The notes under the pieces: generated by a model | What the model was told of the DNA's origin: nothing | Databases searched by the model: none | Seen by the model: only the letters and a program-made list of their open reading frames with translations | Shown: piece after piece, positions 1 through 5,569 of the stretch | Layout of the letters: every line of letters begins with the position of its first letter | Numbering within the stretch: the first letter of the stretch is position 1 | Assembly: GCA_900772575.1 (NCBI GenBank) | Contig: CAAHEN010000255.1 | Location: 1 to 10,943, forward strand | Direction: 5' to 3' | Length of the DNA stretch: 10,943 nucleotides | DNA from: Bacteroidaceae bacterium | GTDB lineage: Bacteria > Bacteroidota > Bacteroidia > Bacteroidales > Bacteroidaceae | Program-made: the position numbers and the translations under genes

Positions 1-172
1 CCGCCAGTGTCCTGTTGGGGCCATCACGATGCGCGACGGCTTGCCCGTCTGGACCAGCCCGCAATGCGTGCTCTGCCTTGCCTGCCTGCACCACTGCCCG
101 CGTTTCGCCATACAGTATGGCCGGCACACCGTCCACCACGGGCAGTTCGTCAACCCGCATGCGCTGCGTTGA
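1..172 (+). CDS. EFR1-type 4Fe-4S ferredoxin protein, C-terminal fragment (N-terminus outside window)
   Basis: Read from base 2, this frame is open from the left edge to a TGA at 170-172 and gives 56 residues. It has no start codon inside the window, so the gene begins to the left. The fragment opens with a Cys-Pro (residues 3-4), the usual last Cys-Pro of a first 4Fe-4S cluster motif. It then carries a complete second motif, CVLCLACLHHCP, with Cys 22, 25, 28 and 32 and a following Pro. Family knowledge: a bacterial-type double-cluster ferredoxin end with the spacer PVW before the second motif and a GQF-NP-like tail matches the EFR1 group, which joins a flavodoxin-like domain to a ferredoxin domain in anaerobes. 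The flavodoxin part is not visible, so that name is inferred from the tail. The likely role is electron transfer in the cytoplasm; no partner can be named. A strong hairpin at 354-400 may end its transcript. Confidence 0.85.
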   Translation, partial: RQCPVGAITMRDGLPVWTSPQCVLCLACLHHCPRFAIQYGRHTVHHGQFVNPHALR

Positions 173-276
173 GCGCATACGCGCTATTGCTGCCCACCGG
201 CTGTCCAGACTGGTTCTCACTGTATTTGGGGCACATTCCGCCATCGCCTGCAATGGCGACGCCATAGGGGACGAAA

Positions 277-306
277 ATAGGGCCATCCGCGTCGGAGTGG
301 CCCTAT
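277..306. repeat. Perfect 9-bp inverted repeat, possible terminator hairpin
   Basis: ATAGGGCCA at 277-285 pairs exactly with TGGCCCTAT at 298-306 around a 12-base loop. On the - strand the stem is followed by TTTTCG, a short T run, so it could act as a weak terminator for leftward transcripts. On the + strand no T run follows. It lies 105 bases after the ferredoxin stop. Confidence 0.5.
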
Positions 307-353
307 CCTCTGTTATATATGATTATTGCTGTCCGGTAAAACCGAGAAAGCTC

Positions 354-400
354 AAATTCCAGTCCGAAGTCATTGCGACACAGGCTTCGGACTGGAATTT
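354..400 (+). terminator. Strong 16-bp hairpin, probable terminator after the ferredoxin gene
   Basis: The arm at 354-369 is perfectly complementary to the arm at 385-400 (16 bp) around a 15-base loop. The right arm runs into five T (ggaatttttctg) on the + strand, as expected of an intrinsic terminator for rightward transcription. The upstream + strand gene is the ferredoxin, whose stop is about 180 bases away, so a long 3' untranslated region or an extra RNA between them is implied. Confidence 0.65.
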
Positions 401-654
401 TTCTGTCCCAAGCCCCTCTCGGCTAACAAGGGGAACTCCGGCAGACTGTTTGCGACGTTTTGTGCTTGGGACTCACACAGACATCCATCTTTTTTGCGGT
501 TGACGAACCCGGCCCCCGAGGTTGCCTGACGGCCCCATAATATAGCACCGCGCCAACCGCCGCTTCACTTTTTCTCTCCAATTACCGGAATGGCACCTTA
601 ACTTATTTAACCTTCAGACGGATTCAGAGTGTTAAAATAGAACTTCAGCGAAAT

Positions 655-709
655 TTCCCTAGGGCAAATCAGAATTAGCTCGGAGCAAATTTTACCGGGC
701 CCTAGGGAA
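655..709. repeat. Paired CCCTAGGG palindromes forming an 11-bp inverted repeat
   Basis: TTCCCTAGGGC at 655-665 is the exact reverse complement of GCCCTAGGGAA at 699-709, with 33 bases between. Each arm also contains the 8-base palindrome CCCTAGGG, so the pair is both direct and inverted. Similar AGC-AAATTT bases precede each copy. This may be a two-site operator or a large hairpin. No adjacent gene obviously uses it. Confidence 0.5.
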
Positions 710-770
710 GTTACTCGGAAAAACCGCCCCGATTTTGTCATATGGTGGCAATTCCGATCACCGCAGGGCA

Positions 771-803
771 TAAAAAACGGCTATCCGTGTGGGATAGCCG
801 TTT
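771..803 (-). terminator. 12-bp hairpin with T6 tract on the minus strand
   Basis: AAACGGCTATCC (775-786) pairs perfectly with GGATAGCCGTTT (792-803) around a 5-base loop. Read leftward, the stem ends in a run of six T (777-772), the classic intrinsic terminator form. Read rightward only TTTCC follows. A TATCTTTG motif lies just upstream on the same - strand (820-813), so any transcript from it would be little more than the hairpin. Confidence 0.55.
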
Positions 804-812
804 CCTCTGGTA

Positions 813-820
813 CAAAGATA
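813..820 (-). promoter_or_regulatory. Possible minus-strand -7 box TATCTTTG
   Basis: The - strand reads TATCTTTG, matching the Bacteroidetes -7 consensus TAnnTTTG. No TTTG-like box sits 19-21 bases upstream; only CTTG is found, 20 bases away (844-841). Transcription would begin near 806 and meet the terminator hairpin at once. This is a weak call. Confidence 0.3.
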
Positions 821-906
821 CGGTTTCCAAGCACCGAAAGCAAGCAGTGTTAAATTCAAATCTCAGACCGTCATGGGATCCCTGTACCGCCCGGCCAGAC
901 CGCACG

Positions 907-934
907 AAGTCGGTGCAAAGTCGGTGCAAAGTCG
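907..934. repeat. 11-bp tandem repeat AAGTCGGTGCA, about 2.5 copies
   Basis: AAGTCGGTGCA occurs at 907-917 and 918-928 and begins again at 929-934. The period of about one helical turn would put repeated contacts on one DNA face. It lies 55 bases upstream of the exporter promoter, so it may be a regulator site, or only replication slippage. Confidence 0.45.
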
Positions 935-953
935 ACGATCGGCTCGTTTTGTT

Positions 954-986
954 GCGAGGCTAAAGGCCCGTACCTCAGCTTTTTTT
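954..986 (+). terminator. Weak hairpin followed by T7, upstream of the exporter promoter
   Basis: GCGAGG (954-959) can pair with CCTC-GC (973-979, one A bulged) around a 13-base loop. Seven T follow at 980-986. It would insulate the exporter operon from rightward transcription out of the long intergenic region. The stem is short, so confidence is modest. Confidence 0.4.
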
Positions 987-988
987 AG

Positions 989-996
989 TAAATTTG
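989..996 (+). promoter_or_regulatory. Putative promoter -7 box TAAATTTG for the exporter-esterase-menA operon
   Basis: TAAATTTG fits the Bacteroidetes TAnnTTTG consensus. I see no good TTTG 19-21 bases upstream. The predicted start near 1003 would give a 5' leader of about 53 bases before the ATG at 1056. It directly follows a T7 terminator-like site, a sensible place for an independent promoter. Confidence 0.5.
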
Positions 997-1055
997 CATG
1001 CCAGAATGAAATTTAGACCGGCACCCGCCGTACGAACAAACTCTCAACAAGACAC

Positions 1056-2438
1056 ATGAACATATCAGAACTGAACGCTGAACAACTTCTCCGCCACAAG
1101 CTCGACCTGCTCCTGCGCACTGGACAGATGCTCGTCGAAAGCGCCGCCGACACCAACCGCATCATACGCAACATGAAGCGCACAGCGGCCTATCTCGGAT
1201 TGCCGGAGGAGCACCTGCACATCTTCGTCAACTACAACATGCTCATGGTCAACCTGAGCGATGCCGAACACTCGTTCTCCAAGTTCCAACGTTGCGAGAA
1301 GCACGGCATCAACATGACCACCATCTCCCTCATCAGCAAACTGTCCTGGCGCGCTATCTGCGAAGACTACTCGCTGGAACGCTACGAGGAGGAGCTGGAC
1401 AAAATCAAAAACCGCCCGCGCAACTATAAGCCGTGGCAGGTGGCCATCGGCACCGGTTTCGCCTGCGGCGGCTTCTGCATCCAGTTTGGCTGCGACTGGA
1501 CCGCATTCTTCTATGCCTCCATCGCAGCAGCTGTCGGCATGCGCCTTCGTGGCCTGCTCAGTGAGCACGGCGTCAACAATTACATGAGCATCGCTGTGGC
1601 CACATTCATCTCGACCATGCTGGCCTGGGTGTCCATGTTTCTCCCCGCCTCGTGGACATCGACCCCCCTTCACCCGCTGCTGGCCTGTGCCCTCTTCATC
1701 GTGCCGGGTGTGCCGCTGATCAACTTCGTCGACGACATGCTGGACAACTACATTCAGGTGGGCCTGACACGCGCCATCAACACCTTCCTAATGGTGGCTG
1801 CCATGGCATTCGGCATCGCGTTCTTCCTGAAAATCTCAAAATTCGACCTAAGGGCCTTCCAGACCATCTCTATGATACCGCACCACGCTTACTGGGAATA
1901 TGCCCTGGCGGCGGCCATCTCCGCCATGGGGTTCTCGATGATATTCAATATCCAGCGCCGCCTGCTATGGGTGGTGGCCGTCGGGGGCATCATCGCCGTC
2001 TGCACACGCAACTTCGTCAACCTTGGGGCGAGCAATGGTAACATCGGCCTCGACATGGGACTGGCCATCGGCTCTCTGGCGGGGTCGGCGCTCGTCAGCC
2101 TCATCGCCGTCAAGGCCGTACACTGGTTCCATGTACCCAACCACGTGCTCTCCATCCCGAGCGTCATCCCGATGGTGCCGGGCGTCCTGATGTATCGCGC
2201 CCTCGTGGGCTTCATCGAAATGAGCGGCGTCGTCGGCGAGGTGACAGACGCCATGAAGTTTGGCATGGCCTCTGGACTGACCATCATGTGCATCGCCCTC
2301 GGCGTGGCCGTTCCCAACATCTTCGCACGTAGTCTCATCGCCCCAGAGCGGCGCAAACGGCTCGAACGGCTCATCGAAGAACGCCGCCAGCGCGGACACT
2401 TCGTAAACCTGCCCGCACTGGACGAAGAGAAAGCCTAA
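1056..2438 (+). CDS. Threonine/serine exporter family protein (ThrE-like, fused YjjP-YjjB type)
   Basis: This is a 460-residue inner-membrane protein. Residues 1-125 are soluble and contain the family's N-terminal pattern (GQMLVESAADTNRIIRNM, 23-40). About nine or ten hydrophobic segments follow (roughly 128-162, 175-197, 205-225, 238-260, 280-297, 303-321, 330-352, 364-388, 402-424), then a basic, charged tail (429-447). The Pro-Gly turns IVPGVPLI (215-222) and IPMVPGV (371-377) mark the two homologous membrane halves, which in E. coli are the separate proteins YjjP and YjjB. Known role of the family: efflux of threonine and serine, or related small organic acids, driven by the ion gradient. 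The substrate here is not shown by sequence. The first ATG is used; a TAAATTTG promoter lies 60 bases upstream. The esterase gene begins 11 bases after the stop, so the two are probably cotranscribed. Confidence 0.88.
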   Translation: MNISELNAEQLLRHKLDLLLRTGQMLVESAADTNRIIRNMKRTAAYLGLPEEHLHIFVNYNMLMVNLSDAEHSFSKFQRCEKHGINMTTISLISKLSWRAICEDYSLERYEEELDKIKNRPRNYKPWQVAIGTGFACGGFCIQFGCDWTAFFYASIAAAVGMRLRGLLSEHGVNNYMSIAVATFISTMLAWVSMFLPASWTSTPLHPLLACALFIVPGVPLINFVDDMLDNYIQVGLTRAINTFLMVAAMAFGIAFFLKISKFDLRAFQTISMIPHHAYWEYALAAAISAMGFSMIFNIQRRLLWVVAVGGIIAVCTRNFVNLGASNGNIGLDMGLAIGSLAGSALVSLIAVKAVHWFHVPNHVLSIPSVIPMVPGVLMYRALVGFIEMSGVVGEVTDAMKFGMASGLTIMCIALGVAVPNIFARSLIAPERRKRLERLIEERRQRGHFVNLPALDEEKA

Positions 2439-2449
2439 AACCATCTTTC

Positions 2450-3268
2450 ATGAAATATCTATTGTCACTCTGCCTTATGGCTATCTTAGGACTGACGGGC
2501 CAGGCCCAAACCCGGCGCGACTTCACCATTTCACTCTCTGCTGACAGTGCGGCATCGCTGCACGTCTATCTGCCCGAACACGCCAACGGCCGTGCCGTCA
2601 TCGCCTGTCCCGGTGGTGGCTATGCCATGCTTTCCATGGAGCATGAGGGCACAGACTGGGCCAGCTATTTCAATGCCCAAGGCATCGCCTACGCCGTATT
2701 GACCTACAGGCTGCCAGCCGGCAACCGTGAACTGCCACTGAGCGACGCACGCGAAGCTGTTCTGACGGTGCGCCGCGAGGCCAAGGCTTGGGGCATCGAC
2801 CCGCACCAAGTGGGCATCATGGGCTTCTCAGCGGGTGGCCACCTGGCTGCCATCACCGCCACCACAGCGGCAGATGACTGTCGCCCCAACTTTCAAATCC
2901 TGTTCTATCCGGTCATCACCATGGATGAGAAGACCGGACACCGGGGCTCGACACTCAACTTTCTGGGAGCGTCACACAGCGACACCGCCATCGTCAACCG
3001 CTACTCGGCCGATTTGCAAATGCGCGGCGGCGTGACGCCACCGGCTTTCATCACACTGGCCAACGATGACATCGCCGTACCGCCACTCACCAACGGACTG
3101 AGCTACTACGCCGCTTTGCTCAAGGCACACGTGCCTGTGGCCTTCCACGCCTACCCCAACGGTGGGCACGGCTATGGCTTCAGGCCGGGCTTCCCCTACC
3201 ACAAAGAAGTTTTGGCAGAACTGTCGGCCTGGCTGAAACATCTGGCACCAAACGACGTTAGAAAATAA
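2450..3268 (+). CDS. Secreted alpha/beta-hydrolase esterase (acetyl-esterase-like)
   Basis: A 272-residue alpha/beta-hydrolase of the esterase/lipase type. Residues 1-19 form a signal peptide (MKYLLSLCLMAILGLTGQAQ), so it should act in the periplasm or outside. The oxyanion-hole motif is CPGGGY (53-58), equivalent to HGGG in related esterases. The nucleophile elbow is GFSAGG with Ser127. Asp206 or Asp207 in ANDDIAVPP and His240 in GGHGYG complete a plausible catalytic triad. The closest known groups are Bacteroidetes acetyl-xylan and feruloyl esterases that remove acyl groups from plant polysaccharides, but no polysaccharide-degradation genes are adjacent, so the substrate is unknown. It sits 11 bases after the exporter and 12 bases before menA with no visible promoter of its own, so it is most likely carried as the middle gene of the operon. 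Length and motifs look complete. Confidence 0.82.
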   Translation: MKYLLSLCLMAILGLTGQAQTRRDFTISLSADSAASLHVYLPEHANGRAVIACPGGGYAMLSMEHEGTDWASYFNAQGIAYAVLTYRLPAGNRELPLSDAREAVLTVRREAKAWGIDPHQVGIMGFSAGGHLAAITATTAADDCRPNFQILFYPVITMDEKTGHRGSTLNFLGASHSDTAIVNRYSADLQMRGGVTPPAFITLANDDIAVPPLTNGLSYYAALLKAHVPVAFHAYPNGGHGYGFRPGFPYHKEVLAELSAWLKHLAPNDVRK

Positions 3269-3280
3269 GTCCGCCCCGAC

Positions 3281-4174
3281 ATGAGCACGCAGACCGTACG
3301 CCGCAATTCGCCCAAGGCGTGGTGGCTCGCCGCACGTCCGAAGACACTCACCGCTGCTGTGATCCCTGTCGCGACCGCCTCGGCACTGGCCGCCGCCAAC
3401 GGTGATTTTGCATTGGCGCCGGCAGTGCTCTGCCTCGTCTTCGCGGCCCTCATGCAAGTGGCGGCCAACTTCATCAACGACCTTTTCGACTTCCTGCGCG
3501 GCACAGACGGGGCAGACCGCCTTGGCCCCGAGCGGGCCTGCGCACAGGGGTGGATTTCGCCACGGGCCATGCGTATGGGCATCGTCGTCCTGATTCCTGC
3601 GGCCTGCGTCACGGGTGCCTGCCTACTCTGCTACGGCGGCTGGTGGCTACTCGGGCTGGGCGTAGCCTGTGTGGTCTTTGCGTTTCTCTATACGACGCTG
3701 CTCAGCTACTGCGGACTGGGAGACCTTCTCGTCTGGTGCTTCTTTGGAATTGTCCCAGTCGTAGGCACCTACTATGTCCAGGCCGGCCAGCTGGCACCCG
3801 AAGTGTGGTGGCTCGCGGCGGCCGGCGGACTGGTCACTGACACGCTCCTCGTTCTCAACAACTATCGCGACCGTGACACAGACCGCCGTGCCGGCAAACG
3901 CACTCTCATTGTCGCCCTCGGGGAACGCTTCGGAAGTCTTTTTTACCTTGGGCAGGGCTATGCCGGCGCAGCCTGCGTCATAGCCATGGCCGTTTATGGC
4001 CACACATGGGTCGCACTGACCGTTCTCCCCTATCTCGTCTTGCACACTGCGACCTGGCGCACCATGGTTCGCATCAACCGAGGCCGAGAACTCAACCGCA
4101 TCTTGGGACAGACTTCACGCAACATGCTGGTTTTCGCAATTCTCGTGGTCATCGGCCTTCTCCTGCCCTCCTAA
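3281..4174 (+). CDS. menA: 1,4-dihydroxy-2-naphthoate polyprenyltransferase (menaquinone synthesis)
   Basis: A 297-residue integral membrane prenyltransferase of the UbiA superfamily. It joins a polyprenyl chain to 1,4-dihydroxy-2-naphthoate, giving demethylmenaquinone, the step before the final methylation in vitamin K2 synthesis. The first Asp-rich motif is NDLFDFLRGTD (66-76) and the second is NNYRDRDTDRRAGKRTL (193-209); both bind the magnesium-diphosphate of the prenyl donor. The opening KAWWLAARPKTLTAAVIPV (12-30) is typical of MenA and separates it from other UbiA proteins. Eight or so hydrophobic segments follow. The first ATG is used, 12 bases after the esterase stop, so it is cotranscribed with that gene. 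Menaquinone would serve anaerobic electron transport such as fumarate reduction. The only terminator-like signal downstream is a small 5-bp hairpin at 4175-4187. Confidence 0.93.
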   Translation: MSTQTVRRNSPKAWWLAARPKTLTAAVIPVATASALAAANGDFALAPAVLCLVFAALMQVAANFINDLFDFLRGTDGADRLGPERACAQGWISPRAMRMGIVVLIPAACVTGACLLCYGGWWLLGLGVACVVFAFLYTTLLSYCGLGDLLVWCFFGIVPVVGTYYVQAGQLAPEVWWLAAAGGLVTDTLLVLNNYRDRDTDRRAGKRTLIVALGERFGSLFYLGQGYAGAACVIAMAVYGHTWVALTVLPYLVLHTATWRTMVRINRGRELNRILGQTSRNMLVFAILVVIGLLLPS

Positions 4175-4187
4175 GCCGGTGCCCGGC
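4175..4187 (+). terminator. Weak hairpin directly after menA
   Basis: GCCGG (4175-4179) pairs with CCGGC (4183-4187) around a 3-base loop, immediately after the menA stop. A T-rich but interrupted stretch follows (atttactttt). It is short for a terminator, and transcription may continue. Confidence 0.25.
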
Positions 4188-4222
4188 ATCCCCTCCATTT
4201 ACTTTTACAGCAGCGTCCCAGC

Positions 4223-4258
4223 CATCTGAAAACACCCGGCCATCTGAAAACACGAGAT
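4223..4258. repeat. 18-bp tandem repeat, two copies
   Basis: CCATCTGAAAACAC begins both an 18-base unit at 4223 and the next at 4241; with the two preceding bases the identity covers 15 bases (4221-4235 and 4239-4253). It lies 50 bases after menA and about 50 bases before a + strand promoter. It could be a duplicated binding site or a slippage product. Confidence 0.5.
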
Positions 4259-4302
4259 GGATACGCCCAAAATCTCAAGAGTTAACAATTTTTACCCCCC
4301 CA

Positions 4303-4334
4303 ATTGTCTATCTGATAAATGTTCCCTACTTTTG
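4303..4334 (+). promoter_or_regulatory. Orphan plus-strand promoter (ATTG-N20-TACTTTTG)
   Basis: TACTTTTG at 4327-4334 matches the -7 consensus, and ATTG at 4303-4306 stands exactly 20 bases upstream as the -33 box. Transcription would begin near 4341. No gene follows on the + strand before the convergent cvfB-like gene. A hairpin at 4571-4597 (one mismatch) followed by a T-rich stretch to 4611 could end a transcript of about 270 nt. Confidence 0.55.
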
Positions 4335-4457
4335 CACAAAACGTTACCACTTGGTGCGTACTGATTGCAAAAGTCTGCCAGTTAATGGGCAAATATTCAT
4401 ACCAAAGAACCATACCTAAGGGTTTATGAATTCAAGACGTCACCATACGGTAGGTAT

Positions 4458-4537
4458 CAAAAAAAGGGAATCGCGTGTCTCACGACAAACGATTCCTTCA
4501 CAGAACTTATATAGAGATGAAAAAACTATCCTTGTTT
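4458..4537 (-). ncRNA. Predicted small RNA of about 80 nt, family unknown
   Basis: A near-consensus promoter (4575-4544) and an intrinsic terminator (4496-4459) on the same strand bracket about 80 bases without an ATG-initiated reading frame. The predicted RNA starts near 4537, has an A/U-rich unstructured first half of about 40 nt, and ends in the compound hairpin and U tract. That is the layout of many bacterial regulatory small RNAs. I do not recognise the sequence as 6S, SRP RNA or another known family. The alternative is an orphan promoter and terminator left after gene loss. Its exact ends are inferred from the motifs. Confidence 0.5.
4459..4496 (-). terminator. Minus-strand intrinsic terminator with T7 tract
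   Basis: On the - strand GGAATCG (4496-4490) pairs with CGATTCC (4473-4467). An inner stem CGTG/CACG (4484-4474) lies within the loop. Seven T follow directly (4465-4459). This is a clear leftward terminator with no equivalent T run on the + strand. Confidence 0.7.
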
Positions 4538-4543
4538 GTGGTG

Positions 4544-4575
4544 CAAAGGTAGGGGATTTATTTTCTCCCACCAAA
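4544..4575 (-). promoter_or_regulatory. Strong minus-strand promoter TTTG-N20-TACCTTTG
   Basis: Both boxes match the Bacteroidetes consensus exactly: TTTG at 4575-4572 and TACCTTTG at 4551-4544, with 20 bases between. It is the best promoter in the window, yet no protein gene follows on this strand before menA's opposite-strand end. The first signal downstream is the terminator at 4496-4459. Confidence 0.72.
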
Positions 4576-4668
4576 TTTTCACGCAGAAAAATTGGGGTGT
4601 TTTGTTCTTTTATAAGTATGCAGAATAATGCCCCCTCAACAGGCCTCAAGAAGACCGTTCCTTAGCCC

Positions 4669-5523
4669 TCATTCCTCATCAGCAGCCGCAGTGAGATGCA
4701 GGCCGGCCTCATCAATAAATATACGGTGAGATTTATACAGTGTGCCTACCGCACGCTTGAACGTCTTCTTGCTGACGGCGAAGCGGTCGGCGATGGCTTC
4801 TGGGGCCGTGCGGTCGGTGAAGGGCAACGTGCCGCCCGCAGCGCGCAACTCGTCAAGCAGGACATCGGCAAAATCATGGAATCGCTCTGTGCCAAGGCGC
4901 TCAAGGGATATATCGAGCTTGCCGTCGTCACGGCGAGCGATGACGGTGCCGCGCAAGCTGTCGCCGATCCGGGGAGGACGGCCGAATATCTGGCTGTCAT
5001 AAACCAAGCCGGGATAGGCATTGTCCACAATCACTTTGTAGCCCAGCGGCGTCTTTGCCTGCACGATGAGTTCCACAGAGGCGCCACGCTCATAGCCGGT
5101 CTCGGGAGCGGGACTCAACCAACGCCCCACCTTGGCCGTGGCCACGATGCGGTTGGTCGCCTCGTCGACATAGATGCGCACCAAGTGGCTCTCGCCGCAG
5201 CGCATCTTCACACGCTGTTCGCGGAAGGGCACAAAGAGATCCTTCATCAATCCCCAGTCGAGGAAGGCGCCATAGTCATTGGTCCACGCCACACGCAGAT
5301 ATGCGAAATCGCCCACCTTGGCGAGCGGGTGTTCACGGGTGCCGACGAGACGCTCGCTCTGGTCGAGATAGACGAACACGCGAACCACATCACCGGGATG
5401 CATCGTGTGCTCCACGTAGGCTTTAGGCATGAGTATTTCACCGATGTCGCCACCGTCAAGATAGGCGCCGTGATCGGTGAAGCGGGTGATTGCTAACTGG
5501 TTCCAGTCTCCGAGTTTAATCAT
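4669..5523 (-). CDS. CvfB-like S1 RNA-binding protein
   Basis: A 284-residue protein of the CvfB/YitL (virulence factor B) family. Three S1-like beta-barrel domains are visible at about 1-62 (TRFTDHGAYLDGG then GEILMP), 68-133 (VAWTNDYGAFLDWG then DLFVPF) and 145-208 (PGLVYDSQIF, RIGDSLRGTV, DDGKLDISL). A winged-helix-like C-terminus follows at about 217-278 (PEAIADRFAVSKKTFKRAVG). Known members bind RNA and in Staphylococcus affect expression of virulence genes; the targets here are unknown. I start at the ATG at 5523 because MIKLGDWNQL is where family similarity begins; an upstream extension to 5673 would overlap the ABC gene and is Pro/Arg-rich. The start is 46 bases after the lolD-like stop on the same strand with no promoter motif between, so the two are probably cotranscribed. 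Confidence 0.88.
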   Translation of the reverse strand: MIKLGDWNQLAITRFTDHGAYLDGGDIGEILMPKAYVEHTMHPGDVVRVFVYLDQSERLVGTREHPLAKVGDFAYLRVAWTNDYGAFLDWGLMKDLFVPFREQRVKMRCGESHLVRIYVDEATNRIVATAKVGRWLSPAPETGYERGASVELIVQAKTPLGYKVIVDNAYPGLVYDSQIFGRPPRIGDSLRGTVIARRDDGKLDISLERLGTERFHDFADVLLDELRAAGGTLPFTDRTAPEAIADRFAVSKKTFKRAVGTLYKSHRIFIDEAGLHLTAAADEE

Positions 5524-5569
5524 AATGAGAGGGGGAGTGAGGGGTGAATAAAAGGCCTGTGACGCCCGT

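Larger units (their letters stand above)
173..1055. other. Long intergenic region rich in inverted repeats, no convincing gene
   Basis: About 880 bases separate the ferredoxin end from the exporter gene. Short open frames on both strands show no recognisable domain, and several overlap hairpins or promoter motifs, so I call no protein. The region holds perfect or near-perfect inverted repeats at 277-306, 354-400, 405-472, 655-709 and 775-803, an 11-base tandem repeat at 907-934, a weak hairpin followed by seven T at 954-986, and a - strand TATCTTTG motif at 813-820. This density suggests stacked terminators and possibly one or more small RNAs, but I do not recognise a known RNA family by eye. 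Confidence 0.6.
4175..4668. other. Intergenic region between convergent menA and cvfB-like gene
   Basis: About 490 bases without a convincing protein gene. It contains an 18-base tandem repeat (4223-4258), an orphan + strand promoter (4303-4334), a - strand terminator (4459-4496) and a strong - strand promoter (4544-4575). A T-rich + strand hairpin lies at 4571-4611. A 79-codon frame at 4426-4665 runs through both - strand signals and has no recognisable features, so it is not called. Confidence 0.6.

Noticed and set aside
15..503. 162-codon open frame on the + strand
   Set aside because: Its first part overlaps the ferredoxin frame and the rest covers two perfect hairpins; its composition is low-information and no domain is visible.
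738..929. 63-codon - strand frame
   Set aside because: It contains the -7 box and the terminator hairpin inside it and begins within the 11-base tandem repeat.
742..963. 73-codon + strand frame ending at the T7 hairpin
   Set aside because: It spans a perfect 12-bp terminator hairpin and the tandem repeat, lacks a promoter and has no recognisable motif.
1065..1673. 202-codon - strand frame opposite the exporter
   Set aside because: It mirrors the codon pattern of a well-supported membrane protein and has no motif of its own.
4426..4665. 79-codon + strand frame after the orphan promoter
   Set aside because: It runs antisense through a strong - strand promoter and terminator, with no family features; a non-coding explanation fits better.
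4696..5496. 266-codon + strand frame opposite the cvfB-like gene
   Set aside because: Shadow of the three-S1-domain protein on the other strand.
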